Positions 9,482 through 17,471 of a DNA stretch of 64,000 nt are shown here, piece after piece. The notes under the pieces are model-generated. The model was not told where the DNA came from and ran no database searches. It worked only from the letters and a program-made list of their open reading frames with translations. Every line of letters begins with the position of its first letter. Positions within the stretch are counted from its first letter, which is position 1. Both the position numbers and the translations under genes were made by a program. This stretch comes from Streptomyces fuscichromogenes (GTDB lineage: Bacteria; Actinomycetota; Actinomycetes; Streptomycetales; Streptomycetaceae), in contig NZ_BMML01000003.1 of the NCBI RefSeq assembly GCF_014645815.1, positions 124,001-188,000 on the forward strand, in the 5' to 3' direction.

Positions 9482-9765
9482 GCGGAAGGTCCTCCTGGGT
9501 AGGAAGATCACCGCAGCCCGGGGAGCGGACCCTGGCATCGGCGACCCCGACCGGCACGCATCCAACGGGCCGGTCGCATGGTTGTCTTGAGGCCATATGT
9601 TAGGGATCGGCTGTGAGGTTCGGTCCAGTGGGTTTTCCGCACCGCACGTATCTGCGTTTTTCCCGGCACCCGCGGGCGGCCCCGTCATCTGTACGGCGGC
9701 GGTCCGGTCGGCCACCATCGGAGACCTGATCGCGGCACCGTCGCCCGTCCCCGAGAGGCCGAACC

Positions 9766-11163
9766 ATGTCAACGATCGGTCAGTGGCAGCTGCGGGCCGC
9801 CTTCGCGGTACGGCTGTCGGAGATGTACGGACGGGAGGTGCCCGCCTACACGACCCTGGTGGACGTCTCCCGCGAGGTCAACGAGGACGTCCTGCGCGCC
9901 CGCGGGGCCGACGCCGAACGCCTCGGCTCCATCGGCAGGGTGACCGCCGAGCGGCACGGCGCCATCCGCGTCGGCACCCCGCGCGAACTGCACCAGGTCG
10001 CCCGTGTCTTCGGCGCCCTCGGCATGCACCCGGTCGGCTTCTACGACCTGCGGGAGGCCGCGGCCAGCGCGGTCCCGGTGGTCTCCACCGCCTTCCGGCC
10101 GGTCGACGCCGAGGAACTCGCCCGCAACCCCTTCAGGGTGTTCACCTCCCTGCTCACCCCGGCCGACCCCCGCTTCTTCGACGCGGACCTGCGCGCCCGC
10201 CTGGAGAGGTTCCTCGCCGCCCGTGAGCTCTTTCCCCCGGAGCTGCTCACGCTCGCCGACCGCGCCACGGCCGACCGCGGACTGCCGGCCGAGGACGCCG
10301 AGCGCTTCCTCGAACTGGCCGTACAGGCCTTCGAGCTGTCGGCCGAACCCGTGGACCGGGCCTGGTACCGGACCCTGGAGAAGGTCTCCGCCGTCGCCGC
10401 CGACATCGGCGGTGTCCGCAGCACCCACATCAACCACCTCACGCCCCGCGTCCTGGACATCGACGAGCTGTACCGCCGGATGACCGACCGCGGCATCGAG
10501 ATGATCGACACCATCCAGGGCCCGCCGGCCTGGAAGGGCCCCGACGTCCTGCTGCGCCAGACCTCCTTCCGTGCCCTGGCCGAACCCCGCGCGATGCGCA
10601 CCGAGGACGGCGGTGTGGTCAGCGGCGCCCTGCGGGTGCGCTTCGGCGAGGTCGAGGCCCGCGGCATCGCCCTCACCCGCGCGGGACGTGCCCTCTACGA
10701 CGAACTCCTCGGCCGCGTCGACGAGCAGGCCGCCGAGCAGCCCGCGGCGGCCCGCGCCGACCTCGCGCGAGCGGTCTGGGAGCGGTACCTGCCCGGCAGC
10801 GAGGAGGAACTGGCGGCGCGGGGGCTGGCGTACTTCACCTACCGGCTCGCCGACGACCGGCCGCGCGACGGCCTGGAACCGCCCACCGCTCTCGCCGAAC
10901 TGGTCCGACAGGGCTGGGTGCGTGCCGAACCCGTCGTCTACGAGGACTTCCTGCCCCGCTCCGCCGCCGGCATCTTCCAGTCCAACCTCGGCGCCGAGGG
11001 CACCCGCGACTACGAGCAGCAGGGCACCGCCCACGACGCCGACTGGCTCTCCGGCGCCGTCGGCCGCGAGGTCCTCGACCCCTTCGCCCTCTACGAGCGG
11101 CAGCAGGACCAGTCCCTCGCCCGGGTCGCCCGAGCCCTCGGCCGCACCGCCCCCGTCCGCTGA
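9766..11163 (+). CDS. hglS: 2-oxoadipate dioxygenase/decarboxylase (HglS/YdcJ, DUF1338 family)
   Basis: 465 aa from ATG 9766. The family converts 2-oxoadipate to D-2-hydroxyglutarate with Fe(II) and O2, a late step of lysine catabolism. The signature residues are visible: His64 and Arg68 in ERHGAIRVG (metal and substrate-selecting positions in the characterised Pseudomonas enzyme), HINH at 221-224, and a Glu in RFGEVEARG near 295. The next gene, 25 bp downstream on the same strand, is an aminoadipate-semialdehyde dehydrogenase, which supports a lysine-degradation operon. The symbol is from family recognition, not from a search. Confidence 0.85.
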   Translation: MSTIGQWQLRAAFAVRLSEMYGREVPAYTTLVDVSREVNEDVLRARGADAERLGSIGRVTAERHGAIRVGTPRELHQVARVFGALGMHPVGFYDLREAAASAVPVVSTAFRPVDAEELARNPFRVFTSLLTPADPRFFDADLRARLERFLAARELFPPELLTLADRATADRGLPAEDAERFLELAVQAFELSAEPVDRAWYRTLEKVSAVAADIGGVRSTHINHLTPRVLDIDELYRRMTDRGIEMIDTIQGPPAWKGPDVLLRQTSFRALAEPRAMRTEDGGVVSGALRVRFGEVEARGIALTRAGRALYDELLGRVDEQAAEQPAAARADLARAVWERYLPGSEEELAARGLAYFTYRLADDRPRDGLEPPTALAELVRQGWVRAEPVVYEDFLPRSAAGIFQSNLGAEGTRDYEQQGTAHDADWLSGAVGREVLDPFALYERQQDQSLARVARALGRTAPVR

Positions 11164-11188
11164 CCCCGCACCCCTCTGGAGGACCAGG

Positions 11189-12718
11189 ATGACCAGCACC
11201 GCGCTGCCCACCACGGACGAGCTGCGCGCCCGCGCCCGCGCCTGCCTGCGGAACATCGGCGCGGAGGTGGCCGAGGGCGAGGACTTCCCGGCCCGGACCC
11301 CCATCACCGGCGAGCCCCTCTTCGGCCTGCGGGCGGCCGGCGAGACCGACGTCGAGGAAGCCCTCACCGCCGCCCGTGCCGCCTTCCTGACCTGGCGCAC
11401 CACCCCGGCCCCGCGCCGCGGTGACCTGGTGCGCAGGCTCGGGGAGCTGCTGCGCGAGCACCGGAGCGACCTGGCCGACCTGGTCACCGTCGAGGCGGGC
11501 AAGATCCGCTCCGAGGCGCTCGGCGAGGTCCAGGAGATGATCGACATCTGCGACTTCGCGGTCGGCCTGTCCCGCCAGCTGTACGGCCGTACGATCGCCT
11601 CCGAACGTCCCGGTCACCGTCTGGCCGAGACCTGGCACCCGCTCGGCGTGGTCGGCGTCGTCTCCGCCTTCAACTTCCCCGTGGCCGTCTGGTCCTGGAA
11701 CACCGCCGTCGCCCTGGTCTGCGGCGACACCGTGGTCTGGAAACCCTCGGAACTCACCCCGCTGACCGCCCTGGCCTGCCACCGCCTGCTGGCCCGCGCC
11801 GCCGAGGAGACCGGCGCCCCGCGCGACGTGCACCGCCTGCTGCTCGGTGACCGCGCGGTCGGCGAGCGCCTGGTCGACGACCCCCGGGTGGCCCTCGTCA
11901 GCGCCACCGGCTCCACCCGCATGGGCCGCGAGGTCGGCCCGCGCGTCGCCGCCCGCCTCGGCCGCAGCCTGCTGGAGCTCGGCGGCAACAACGCCGCGAT
12001 CGTCGCCCCCTCCGCCGACCTCGACCTCGCCGTCCAGGGCATCGTCTTCGCGGCGGCCGGCACGGCCGGCCAGCGCTGCACCACACTGCGCCGGCTGATC
12101 GTCCACCGCGACATCGCCGACAGCCTCGCCGAGCGCCTGACCACCGTCTACGGAAAGCTCCCGGTGGGCGATCCGTTCGACGCCACGACCCTGGTCGGCC
12201 CGCTCGTCACCACCGGCGCCCTCGACCGCATGCAGCACGCCCTCACCCGGGTCCGGGCCGACGGCGGCGAGCTCCTGGCCGGAGGCAACCGGCGGCTGGC
12301 CGAGGCGGCACCCGCGGCGGCCTACACCGAGCCGGCCCTGGTCCGCGTCGACGAACAGACCGACGTCGTAAGGGAGGAGACCTTCGCACCGATCCTCTAC
12401 GTCCTCGGCTACGACACCCTCGACGAGGCGATCGCACTCCACAACGACGTCCCGCAGGGCCTGTCGTCCAGCATCTTCACCCGCGACCAGCGGGAGGCCG
12501 AGGTCTTCCTGTCCGCCGCCGGCTCCGACTGCGGCATCGCCAACGTCAACATCGGCACCTCCGGAGCCGAGATCGGCGGCGCCTTCGGCGGCGAGAAGGA
12601 CACCGGCGGCGGTCGCGAGTCCGGCTCCGACGCCTGGAAGTCGTACATGCGCTCCGCCACCAACACCGTCAACTACTCCGGCGAACTCACCCTGGCCCAG
12701 GGCGTCAGCTTCCTCTGA
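11189..12718 (+). CDS. Alpha-aminoadipic semialdehyde (L-piperideine-6-carboxylate) dehydrogenase
   Basis: 509 aa from ATG 11189 with GGAGGACC upstream. It belongs to the aldehyde dehydrogenase superfamily, ALDH7/AmaB-like: Asn162 in SAFNFPVAVWSWN, Glu263 in LELGGNNAAIV, and catalytic Cys297 in GTAGQRCTT. The LELGGNN and GQRCTT contexts are typical of the ALDH7A1 group. It would oxidise aminoadipate semialdehyde to 2-aminoadipate, which after transamination gives the 2-oxoadipate used by the upstream HglS homologue. The 3' end overlaps the convergent phosphatase gene by 14 bp. Confidence 0.87.
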   Translation: MTSTALPTTDELRARARACLRNIGAEVAEGEDFPARTPITGEPLFGLRAAGETDVEEALTAARAAFLTWRTTPAPRRGDLVRRLGELLREHRSDLADLVTVEAGKIRSEALGEVQEMIDICDFAVGLSRQLYGRTIASERPGHRLAETWHPLGVVGVVSAFNFPVAVWSWNTAVALVCGDTVVWKPSELTPLTALACHRLLARAAEETGAPRDVHRLLLGDRAVGERLVDDPRVALVSATGSTRMGREVGPRVAARLGRSLLELGGNNAAIVAPSADLDLAVQGIVFAAAGTAGQRCTTLRRLIVHRDIADSLAERLTTVYGKLPVGDPFDATTLVGPLVTTGALDRMQHALTRVRADGGELLAGGNRRLAEAAPAAAYTEPALVRVDEQTDVVREETFAPILYVLGYDTLDEAIALHNDVPQGLSSSIFTRDQREAEVFLSAAGSDCGIANVNIGTSGAEIGGAFGGEKDTGGGRESGSDAWKSYMRSATNTVNYSGELTLAQGVSFL

Positions 12719-13913
12719 CCGGCGGCGGCTCGCCGGACTCCCCGGCGACCGGGTGGTCCCTGCCGTCCTCGGCCGCCTCGGCCGCGTCGGCCGCTCCCTC
12801 GGGCAGCAGGAAGGCGGTGAGGGCGGCCGTGTCGTCCTGGAGCTGGTCGTGGCTGTACTCCAGCAGGTCCTGGTGGAGCCGTTCCAGCAGCTCCGGGGGC
12901 GGCATGGGGCCCCAGGAACGCAGCCGCTGGAGCAGCGGGTAGAAGGAGCCGGCCGGATCCCGGGTCTCCGTGACGCCGTCCGTGTACAGCAGCAGCTGGT
13001 CGCCGGGGCCGAAGGCGTAGGTGTCGACGCGGTAGGGATCCCCGACGAGCATGCCGAGGTTCAGCGGCGGCCCCGGCTGTCCCCGGTCCAGCTCCCGCAC
13101 CTCGCCGGGGCGGATCAGCAGCGGCGGCGGGTGGCCGCAGTTGAGGATGCGGATGATCCGCCGGTCCTCGGGGACCTCGGCGAAGACGGCCGTCACGAAC
13201 CGCTCGCCGATCTCGGTCCCGCCCAGCCAGTCGGCCCGCCGCGCCATGCTGATGTCCACCCGCTCCACCAGGGCGCGCAGGTCGGGTTCGTCGTGCGCGG
13301 CCTCGCGGAACGCGCCCAGCATCGCCGCCGCGGTCTCCACCGCGAGCAGCCCCTTGCCGCGGACGTCCCCGATGAGGAGCCGTACCCCGTGGGCGGTCGG
13401 CACCGCCTCGAAGAGGTCGCCGCCGATCCGCGCCTCCGCGGCGGCGGACAGGTAGAAGCTCTCCAGCAGCAGGTTCCCGATCCGGTGCGGGACCGGTCTG
13501 AGCAGGACGCGCTGTGCGATCTCGGCCACGAACCGGACGTCGGCCAGGGTGCGTTCCCGGCGGGTCCGGTGCGCCGCGAGGATGGTGCCCAGGGCGCCCA
13601 CCAGGGCGGTACACACGTAGGCGGCCACATAGTGCCGCTCCCAGATGTAGCCGACGGAGCGCCCCGCACAGCACGGGGTTCCGGCCAGTAGGAGTTCGAG
13701 GCCCACGGCGAAGACGGTGGCGACCGCGACGATGACGGGCGGGTGTGCGAAGGCGGTCACCAGCGGCAGGGCGATCAGCACGAAACTCACCGGCCACTGG
13801 ACGGGGGTGACCGGTTCGATCAGCAGCACGCCGACGACGTACATGACCGGCAGCCAGCGCATCCACGCGGGTGGCGGCGCGGGCGTTGGTGGGTTGCGAC
13901 CGTCGTGCCTCAC
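12705..13913 (-). CDS. Membrane-anchored PP2C/SpoIIE-type (RsbU-like) serine phosphatase
   Basis: 402 aa from GTG 13913, preceded by CAGGAG; an ATG at 14087 would lengthen it but is poorly supported. The N-terminal ~140 residues hold several hydrophobic helices (from MRWLPVMYVVGVLLIEPV onward), so the sensor is in the membrane. The C-terminal catalytic domain has IGGDLFEAV, LLIGDVRGKG, LLLYTDGVTETRD and DDTAAL, the metal-binding acid motifs of SpoIIE phosphatases. Such enzymes dephosphorylate anti-anti-sigma factors. No RsbW/RsbV partner is adjacent. Confidence 0.88.
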   Translation of the reverse strand: MRHDGRNPPTPAPPPAWMRWLPVMYVVGVLLIEPVTPVQWPVSFVLIALPLVTAFAHPPVIVAVATVFAVGLELLLAGTPCCAGRSVGYIWERHYVAAYVCTALVGALGTILAAHRTRRERTLADVRFVAEIAQRVLLRPVPHRIGNLLLESFYLSAAAEARIGGDLFEAVPTAHGVRLLIGDVRGKGLLAVETAAAMLGAFREAAHDEPDLRALVERVDISMARRADWLGGTEIGERFVTAVFAEVPEDRRIIRILNCGHPPPLLIRPGEVRELDRGQPGPPLNLGMLVGDPYRVDTYAFGPGDQLLLYTDGVTETRDPAGSFYPLLQRLRSWGPMPPPELLERLHQDLLEYSHDQLQDDTAALTAFLLPEGAADAAEAAEDGRDHPVAGESGEPPPVRGS

Positions 13914-14036
13914 CCGGGACTCCTGGCATACGCATCTGGACAAGGGGCCCAGCCTCCAGGGCCACCGCCCGGCACGCCGGTGATTGCTCCACTCAGCGGC
14001 ATGTTCTGACTCCACAGAATCATTCGCGCCAAGCAT

Positions 14037-14167
14037 CGAAACATTCGGAGTTAGGAGGGAGGATTCTTGGATCTTCTGGAGGTTCATCTCCGGTTGATTT
14101 GATCTTCGAGGATTCTTCCGATTACTTCAGCTGGGGAAATGGCCGAAGTGGCGCATCGAAGGTTTCG
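14037..14167. promoter_or_regulatory. Two CGAA-N3-TTCG boxes upstream of the xylanase gene
   Basis: CGAA-ACA-TTCG at 14037-14047 and CGAA-GGT-TTCG at 14157-14167, both preceded by GCAT or CGCAT. CGAAA/TTTCG inverted repeats are known upstream of actinomycete xylanase genes. A TTGACA at 14186-14191 could be the -35 of the xylanase promoter, but no good -10 was seen. These boxes lie in the 345-bp gap 13914-14258, which is more AT-rich than its surroundings. Confidence 0.5.
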
Positions 14168-14258
14168 AAATAATTACCGAAACCGTTGACAGGTGACATG
14201 CGCAGACCAACACTCCCCACCAGGCCACACCCGCACAGGCCCTACGAGGAGGCATCCC

Positions 14259-14927
14259 ATGAACCCGCTCGACCATGTCCTGAGCCGCAGGAGTGCCGGC
14301 GCCCTGCTGCTGGGCGCCGCCGCCGGGCTGGCGCTGCCCGGCACCGCCCGGGCCGCCACGGTCGTCACCACGAACCAGACCGGCACCAACAACGGCTACT
14401 ACTACTCGTTCTGGACCGACGCCCAGGGCACGGTCTCCATGACCCTCGGCTCCGCCGGCACCTACGGCACCAGCTGGAGCAACACCGGCAACTTCGTCTG
14501 CGGCAAGGGCTGGAGCACCGGCGCCCGCCGCAACGTGACCTACTCCGGCAGCTTCAGCCCGTCCGGCAACGGCTACCTGTCCCTCTACGGCTGGACCTCG
14601 AACCCGCTCGTCGAGTACTACATCGTCGACAACTGGGGCACCTACCGGCCCACCGGCACGTACAAGGGCAGCGTCACCAGCGACGGCGGCACCTATGACA
14701 TCTACCTGACGACGCGGTACAACGCCCCGTCCGTCGAGGGCACCAGGACCTTCAACCAGTACTGGAGCGTCCGCCAGGCGAAGCGGACCGGCGGCACCAT
14801 CACCACCGGCAACCACTTCGACGCCTGGGCCAGGGCCGGCATGTCCCTCGGCAGCTTCAGCTACTACCAGATCCTCGCGACCGAGGGCTACCAGAGCAGC
14901 GGCAGCTCCACCATCACGGTGGCGTGA
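14259..14927 (+). CDS. Secreted endo-1,4-beta-xylanase, GH11
   Basis: 222 aa from ATG 14259 with ACGAGGAGG upstream. The leader carries a twin-arginine pattern ([12 protein letters not shown]) and ends near ARA-ATVV, so Tat export is likely. The single catalytic domain has the GH11 signatures: nucleophile Glu119 in [12 protein letters not shown] and acid/base Glu209 in [12 protein letters not shown]. There is no carbohydrate-binding module, so it is a short form like S. lividans XlnC, although its genetic linkage to a CE4 esterase resembles the xlnB-axe arrangement. Its stop overlaps the next start, so the two are translationally coupled. Confidence 0.94.
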   Translation: MNPLDHVLSRRSAGALLLGAAAGLALPGTARAATVVTTNQTGTNNGYYYSFWTDAQGTVSMTLGSAGTYGTSWSNTGNFVCGKGWSTGARRNVTYSGSFSPSGNGYLSLYGWTSNPLVEYYIVDNWGTYRPTGTYKGSVTSDGGTYDIYLTTRYNAPSVEGTRTFNQYWSVRQAKRTGGTITTGNHFDAWARAGMSLGSFSYYQILATEGYQSSGSSTITVA

Positions 14928-15616
14928 TGGGTGCCGCAGCCGAGCACGCGTCCCGTCCGCTGACGGCCGCCCTCGCCGCCGTCGCACTGGCCGCCGCGGG
15001 CACCCTCGCCGTCGGCGCCGCCCCGGCCCACTCGGCCGGCTGCGCCGGCTACGTCGGCCTCACCTTCGACGACGGACCCTCCACCGCCCACACCCCGGCC
15101 CTGCTCAACGCGCTCAGGGCGAACGGGCTGCGGGCCACCCTGTTCAACGAGGGCCAGTACGCGGCCGCCTACCCCGCCCAGGTCCGGGCCGAGGTGAGCG
15201 CCGGCATGTGGGTCGGCAACCACAGCTACACCCACCCGCATCTGACCCAGGAGACCCAGGCGCAGATCGACTCCGAGATCTCCCGCACCCAGTCGGCCGT
15301 CGCCGCGGCCGGCGGCGGGACACCGGTCCTGTTCCGGCCGCCCTACGGCGAGACCAACGCGACCGTGCGCACGGTCGAGGCCAAGTACGGGCTGACCGAG
15401 ATCATCTGGGACGTCGACTCGCAGGACTGGAACGGCGCGAGCACCGACGCGATCGTGCAGGCCGTCGGACGGCTCGGCAGCGGTCAGATCATCCTCATGC
15501 ATGAGTGGCCGGCCAACACCCTGGCCGCGATCCCGCGCATCGCACAGACCCTCGCGGCCAAGGGGCTCTGCTCCGGGCGGATCTCCGCACAGACCGGCCG
15601 CGCGGTCGCTCCCTGA
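14927..15616 (+). CDS. Secreted polysaccharide deacetylase, CE4 (probable acetylxylan esterase)
   Basis: 229 aa from ATG 14927 (a GTG lies one codon upstream), overlapping the xylanase TGA. It has a Sec-type signal peptide ending at about APAHSA-GC. NodB motifs: TFDDGPS (Asp48/Asp49), HSYTHPH (metal His99 and His103), RPPYGETN (Arg137) and LMHEW (His192). CE4 enzymes remove acetyl groups from xylan or chitin; coupling to a GH11 xylanase favours acetylxylan. It is a bare catalytic domain without a binding module. Confidence 0.9.
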   Translation: MGAAAEHASRPLTAALAAVALAAAGTLAVGAAPAHSAGCAGYVGLTFDDGPSTAHTPALLNALRANGLRATLFNEGQYAAAYPAQVRAEVSAGMWVGNHSYTHPHLTQETQAQIDSEISRTQSAVAAAGGGTPVLFRPPYGETNATVRTVEAKYGLTEIIWDVDSQDWNGASTDAIVQAVGRLGSGQIILMHEWPANTLAAIPRIAQTLAAKGLCSGRISAQTGRAVAP

Positions 15617-15634
15617 GAAAGCGGCGGCACCCGT

Positions 15635-15662
15635 GGCGCGGCGGTCCGTCAACCGCCGCGCC
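15635..15662. terminator. Hairpin after the xylanase-esterase operon
   Basis: GGCGCGGCGGT (15635-15645) and ACCGCCGCGCC (15652-15662) form a perfect 11-bp stem with a 6-nt loop, 18 bp past the esterase stop. Confidence 0.75.
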
Positions 15663-15724
15663 CTTCTCATGACTTCGGATGAACAGCGAACTCCCGGAGT
15701 CCTCCCGTCGATAGGTTCGGCACC

Positions 15725-17383
15725 GTGGACTACTACGACCTGGGCGGTCACAGCCGGCGCGTCACGACGTCGTCCCCCGAAGCGCAGACCTGGTTCGACC
15801 GGGGACTGAACTGGACCTACGCCTTCAACCACGAGGAGGCCGTCCGCTGTTTCGAGGCGGCCGGCGCGGCCGACCCGGCCTGCGCCATGGCCGACTGGGG
15901 CGTCGCCTACGCCCTCGGGCCCAACTACAACAAGCCCTGGGACTTCTTCGACGAACAGGAACTCGCCCGTACGGCCGAGCGCACCCACGCCGCCGTGGAA
16001 CGCGCCCATGCGAAGGCCGCGCACGCCACCCCCGTCGAACGCGCCCTGATCGAGGCGCTGCGGACCCGCTACCCCCAGGCCGCCGCCCCGGACGCGGCGG
16101 CCTGCTCGGTGTGGAACACGGCCTACGCCGACAGCATGCGCGCCGCCTACGACCTGGCCCCCGACGACCTCGACGTCGCGACCCTGTACGCCGACGCCCT
16201 GATGAACCTCACCCCCTGGCAGCTCTGGGACATCCGCACCGGCCTGCCCGCCGACGGCGCCCGCACGGAGCAGGCCGCGGCCGTCCTGGAACGGGCCCTC
16301 GCCGCCGAGGCGGGCACCCGGCACCCCGGGCTGCTGCACCTCTACATCCACCTGATGGAGATGTCGCCCACCCCCGAGACCGCCCTGCCGGTCGCCGACC
16401 TGCTGCGTGGCCTCGTGCCCGACGCCGGGCACCTCCAGCACATGCCCTCGCACCTGGAAGCGCTCTGTGGCGACTACCGGCGCGTCGTCTGCGACAACGC
16501 CGCGGCCGTCGCCGCCGACGAGAAGTACCACGACCGCGCCGGCGCCATGAACTTCTACACCCTCTACCGCTGCCACAACCTGCACTTCGGGATCTACGGC
16601 GCGATGTTCCTGGGCCGCTTCCAGGACGCCCTCGCCACGGCCGGACGGCTCGAAGCCGCCGTCCCGGAGGAACTGCTGCGCGTGCAGAGCCCGCCGATGG
16701 CCGACTGGCTGGAGGGCTTCCTGGCCATGCGGGTGCACGTGCTGGTCCGCTTCGGCCGCTGGGACGACATCCTGCGCCTGCCGCTGCCCGCCGACCCCCT
16801 GCTGTACTGCGTGACCACCGCGATGCTGCACTACGCGCGCGGTGTCGCGCACGCGGCCACCGGCCGGATCCCCGAGGCCGAGACCGAGCGGGCCCGATTC
16901 CGGGACGCGGTCGCCGCGGTCCCGGCGAGCCGCATGCTGTTCAACAACACCTGCGCCGACATCCTGGCGATCGCCTCCGCCATGCTCGACGGCGAACTCG
17001 CCTACCGCAGAGGCGACTTCGACACGGCCTTCAGCGAGCTGCGGCGGTCGGTCGAGCTGGACGACAACCTCCCCTACGACGAACCCTGGGGCTGGATGCA
17101 GCCCACCCGGCACGCCTACGGCGCCCTGCTCCTCGAACGCGGCCGGATCGCCGAGGCCGAGGCGGTGTACCGGGCCGACCTCGGCCTGGACGACACCCTG
17201 CCCCGGCCGTTGCAGCATCCGGGAAACGTGTGGGCGCTGCACGGCCTCCACGAGTGCCTGCGGCGGCTCGGCCGGGAGGGCGAGGCGGGGATCGTGGCGC
17301 AGCAGCTGAAGCTCGCGGGCGCTTTCGCGGATGTGCCGGTCAGGGCTTCGTGCTTCTGTCGGGCGGAGTGCTGCGGTACCTGA
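15725..17383 (+). CDS. TPR-repeat protein of unknown function
   Basis: 552 aa from GTG 15725. Repeated helix-pair patterns (YAFNHEEAVRCFEAA, GDFDTAFSELRRSVELD, RGRIAEAEAVYRADLGL) indicate tetratricopeptide repeats at both ends. The middle is His-rich (HLYIHLMEMS, HLQHMPSHL) and conserved-looking, as in a family of TPR proteins found in many soil bacteria. There is no signal peptide or membrane segment. The C-terminal tail (FCRAECCGT) runs into a known intergenic repeat and may be a readthrough extension. Role unknown; TPRs usually mediate protein contacts. Confidence 0.85.
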   Translation: MDYYDLGGHSRRVTTSSPEAQTWFDRGLNWTYAFNHEEAVRCFEAAGAADPACAMADWGVAYALGPNYNKPWDFFDEQELARTAERTHAAVERAHAKAAHATPVERALIEALRTRYPQAAAPDAAACSVWNTAYADSMRAAYDLAPDDLDVATLYADALMNLTPWQLWDIRTGLPADGARTEQAAAVLERALAAEAGTRHPGLLHLYIHLMEMSPTPETALPVADLLRGLVPDAGHLQHMPSHLEALCGDYRRVVCDNAAAVAADEKYHDRAGAMNFYTLYRCHNLHFGIYGAMFLGRFQDALATAGRLEAAVPEELLRVQSPPMADWLEGFLAMRVHVLVRFGRWDDILRLPLPADPLLYCVTTAMLHYARGVAHAATGRIPEAETERARFRDAVAAVPASRMLFNNTCADILAIASAMLDGELAYRRGDFDTAFSELRRSVELDDNLPYDEPWGWMQPTRHAYGALLLERGRIAEAEAVYRADLGLDDTLPRPLQHPGNVWALHGLHECLRRLGREGEAGIVAQQLKLAGAFADVPVRASCFCRAECCGT

Positions 17384-17410
17384 CCAGGGGGCGTCGTGTG
17401 TCCGCGGCGC

Positions 17411-17454
17411 CGTCGTGGCTGGTCGCGCAGTTCCCCGCGCCCCTGACGGGGTGC
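17411..17454. repeat. Copy of a dispersed Streptomyces intergenic repeat, probable bidirectional terminator
   Basis: The stretch containing GGCTGGTCGCGCAGTTCCCC followed by GCGCCCCTGACGGGGTGC matches, from memory, a short sequence found at very many intergenic sites in Streptomyces genomes. GCGCCCC and GGGGTGC can pair across a 4-nt loop. It sits exactly between two convergent genes. Confidence 0.55.
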
Positions 17455-17471
17455 TGATCTGCGGGGCGCTG

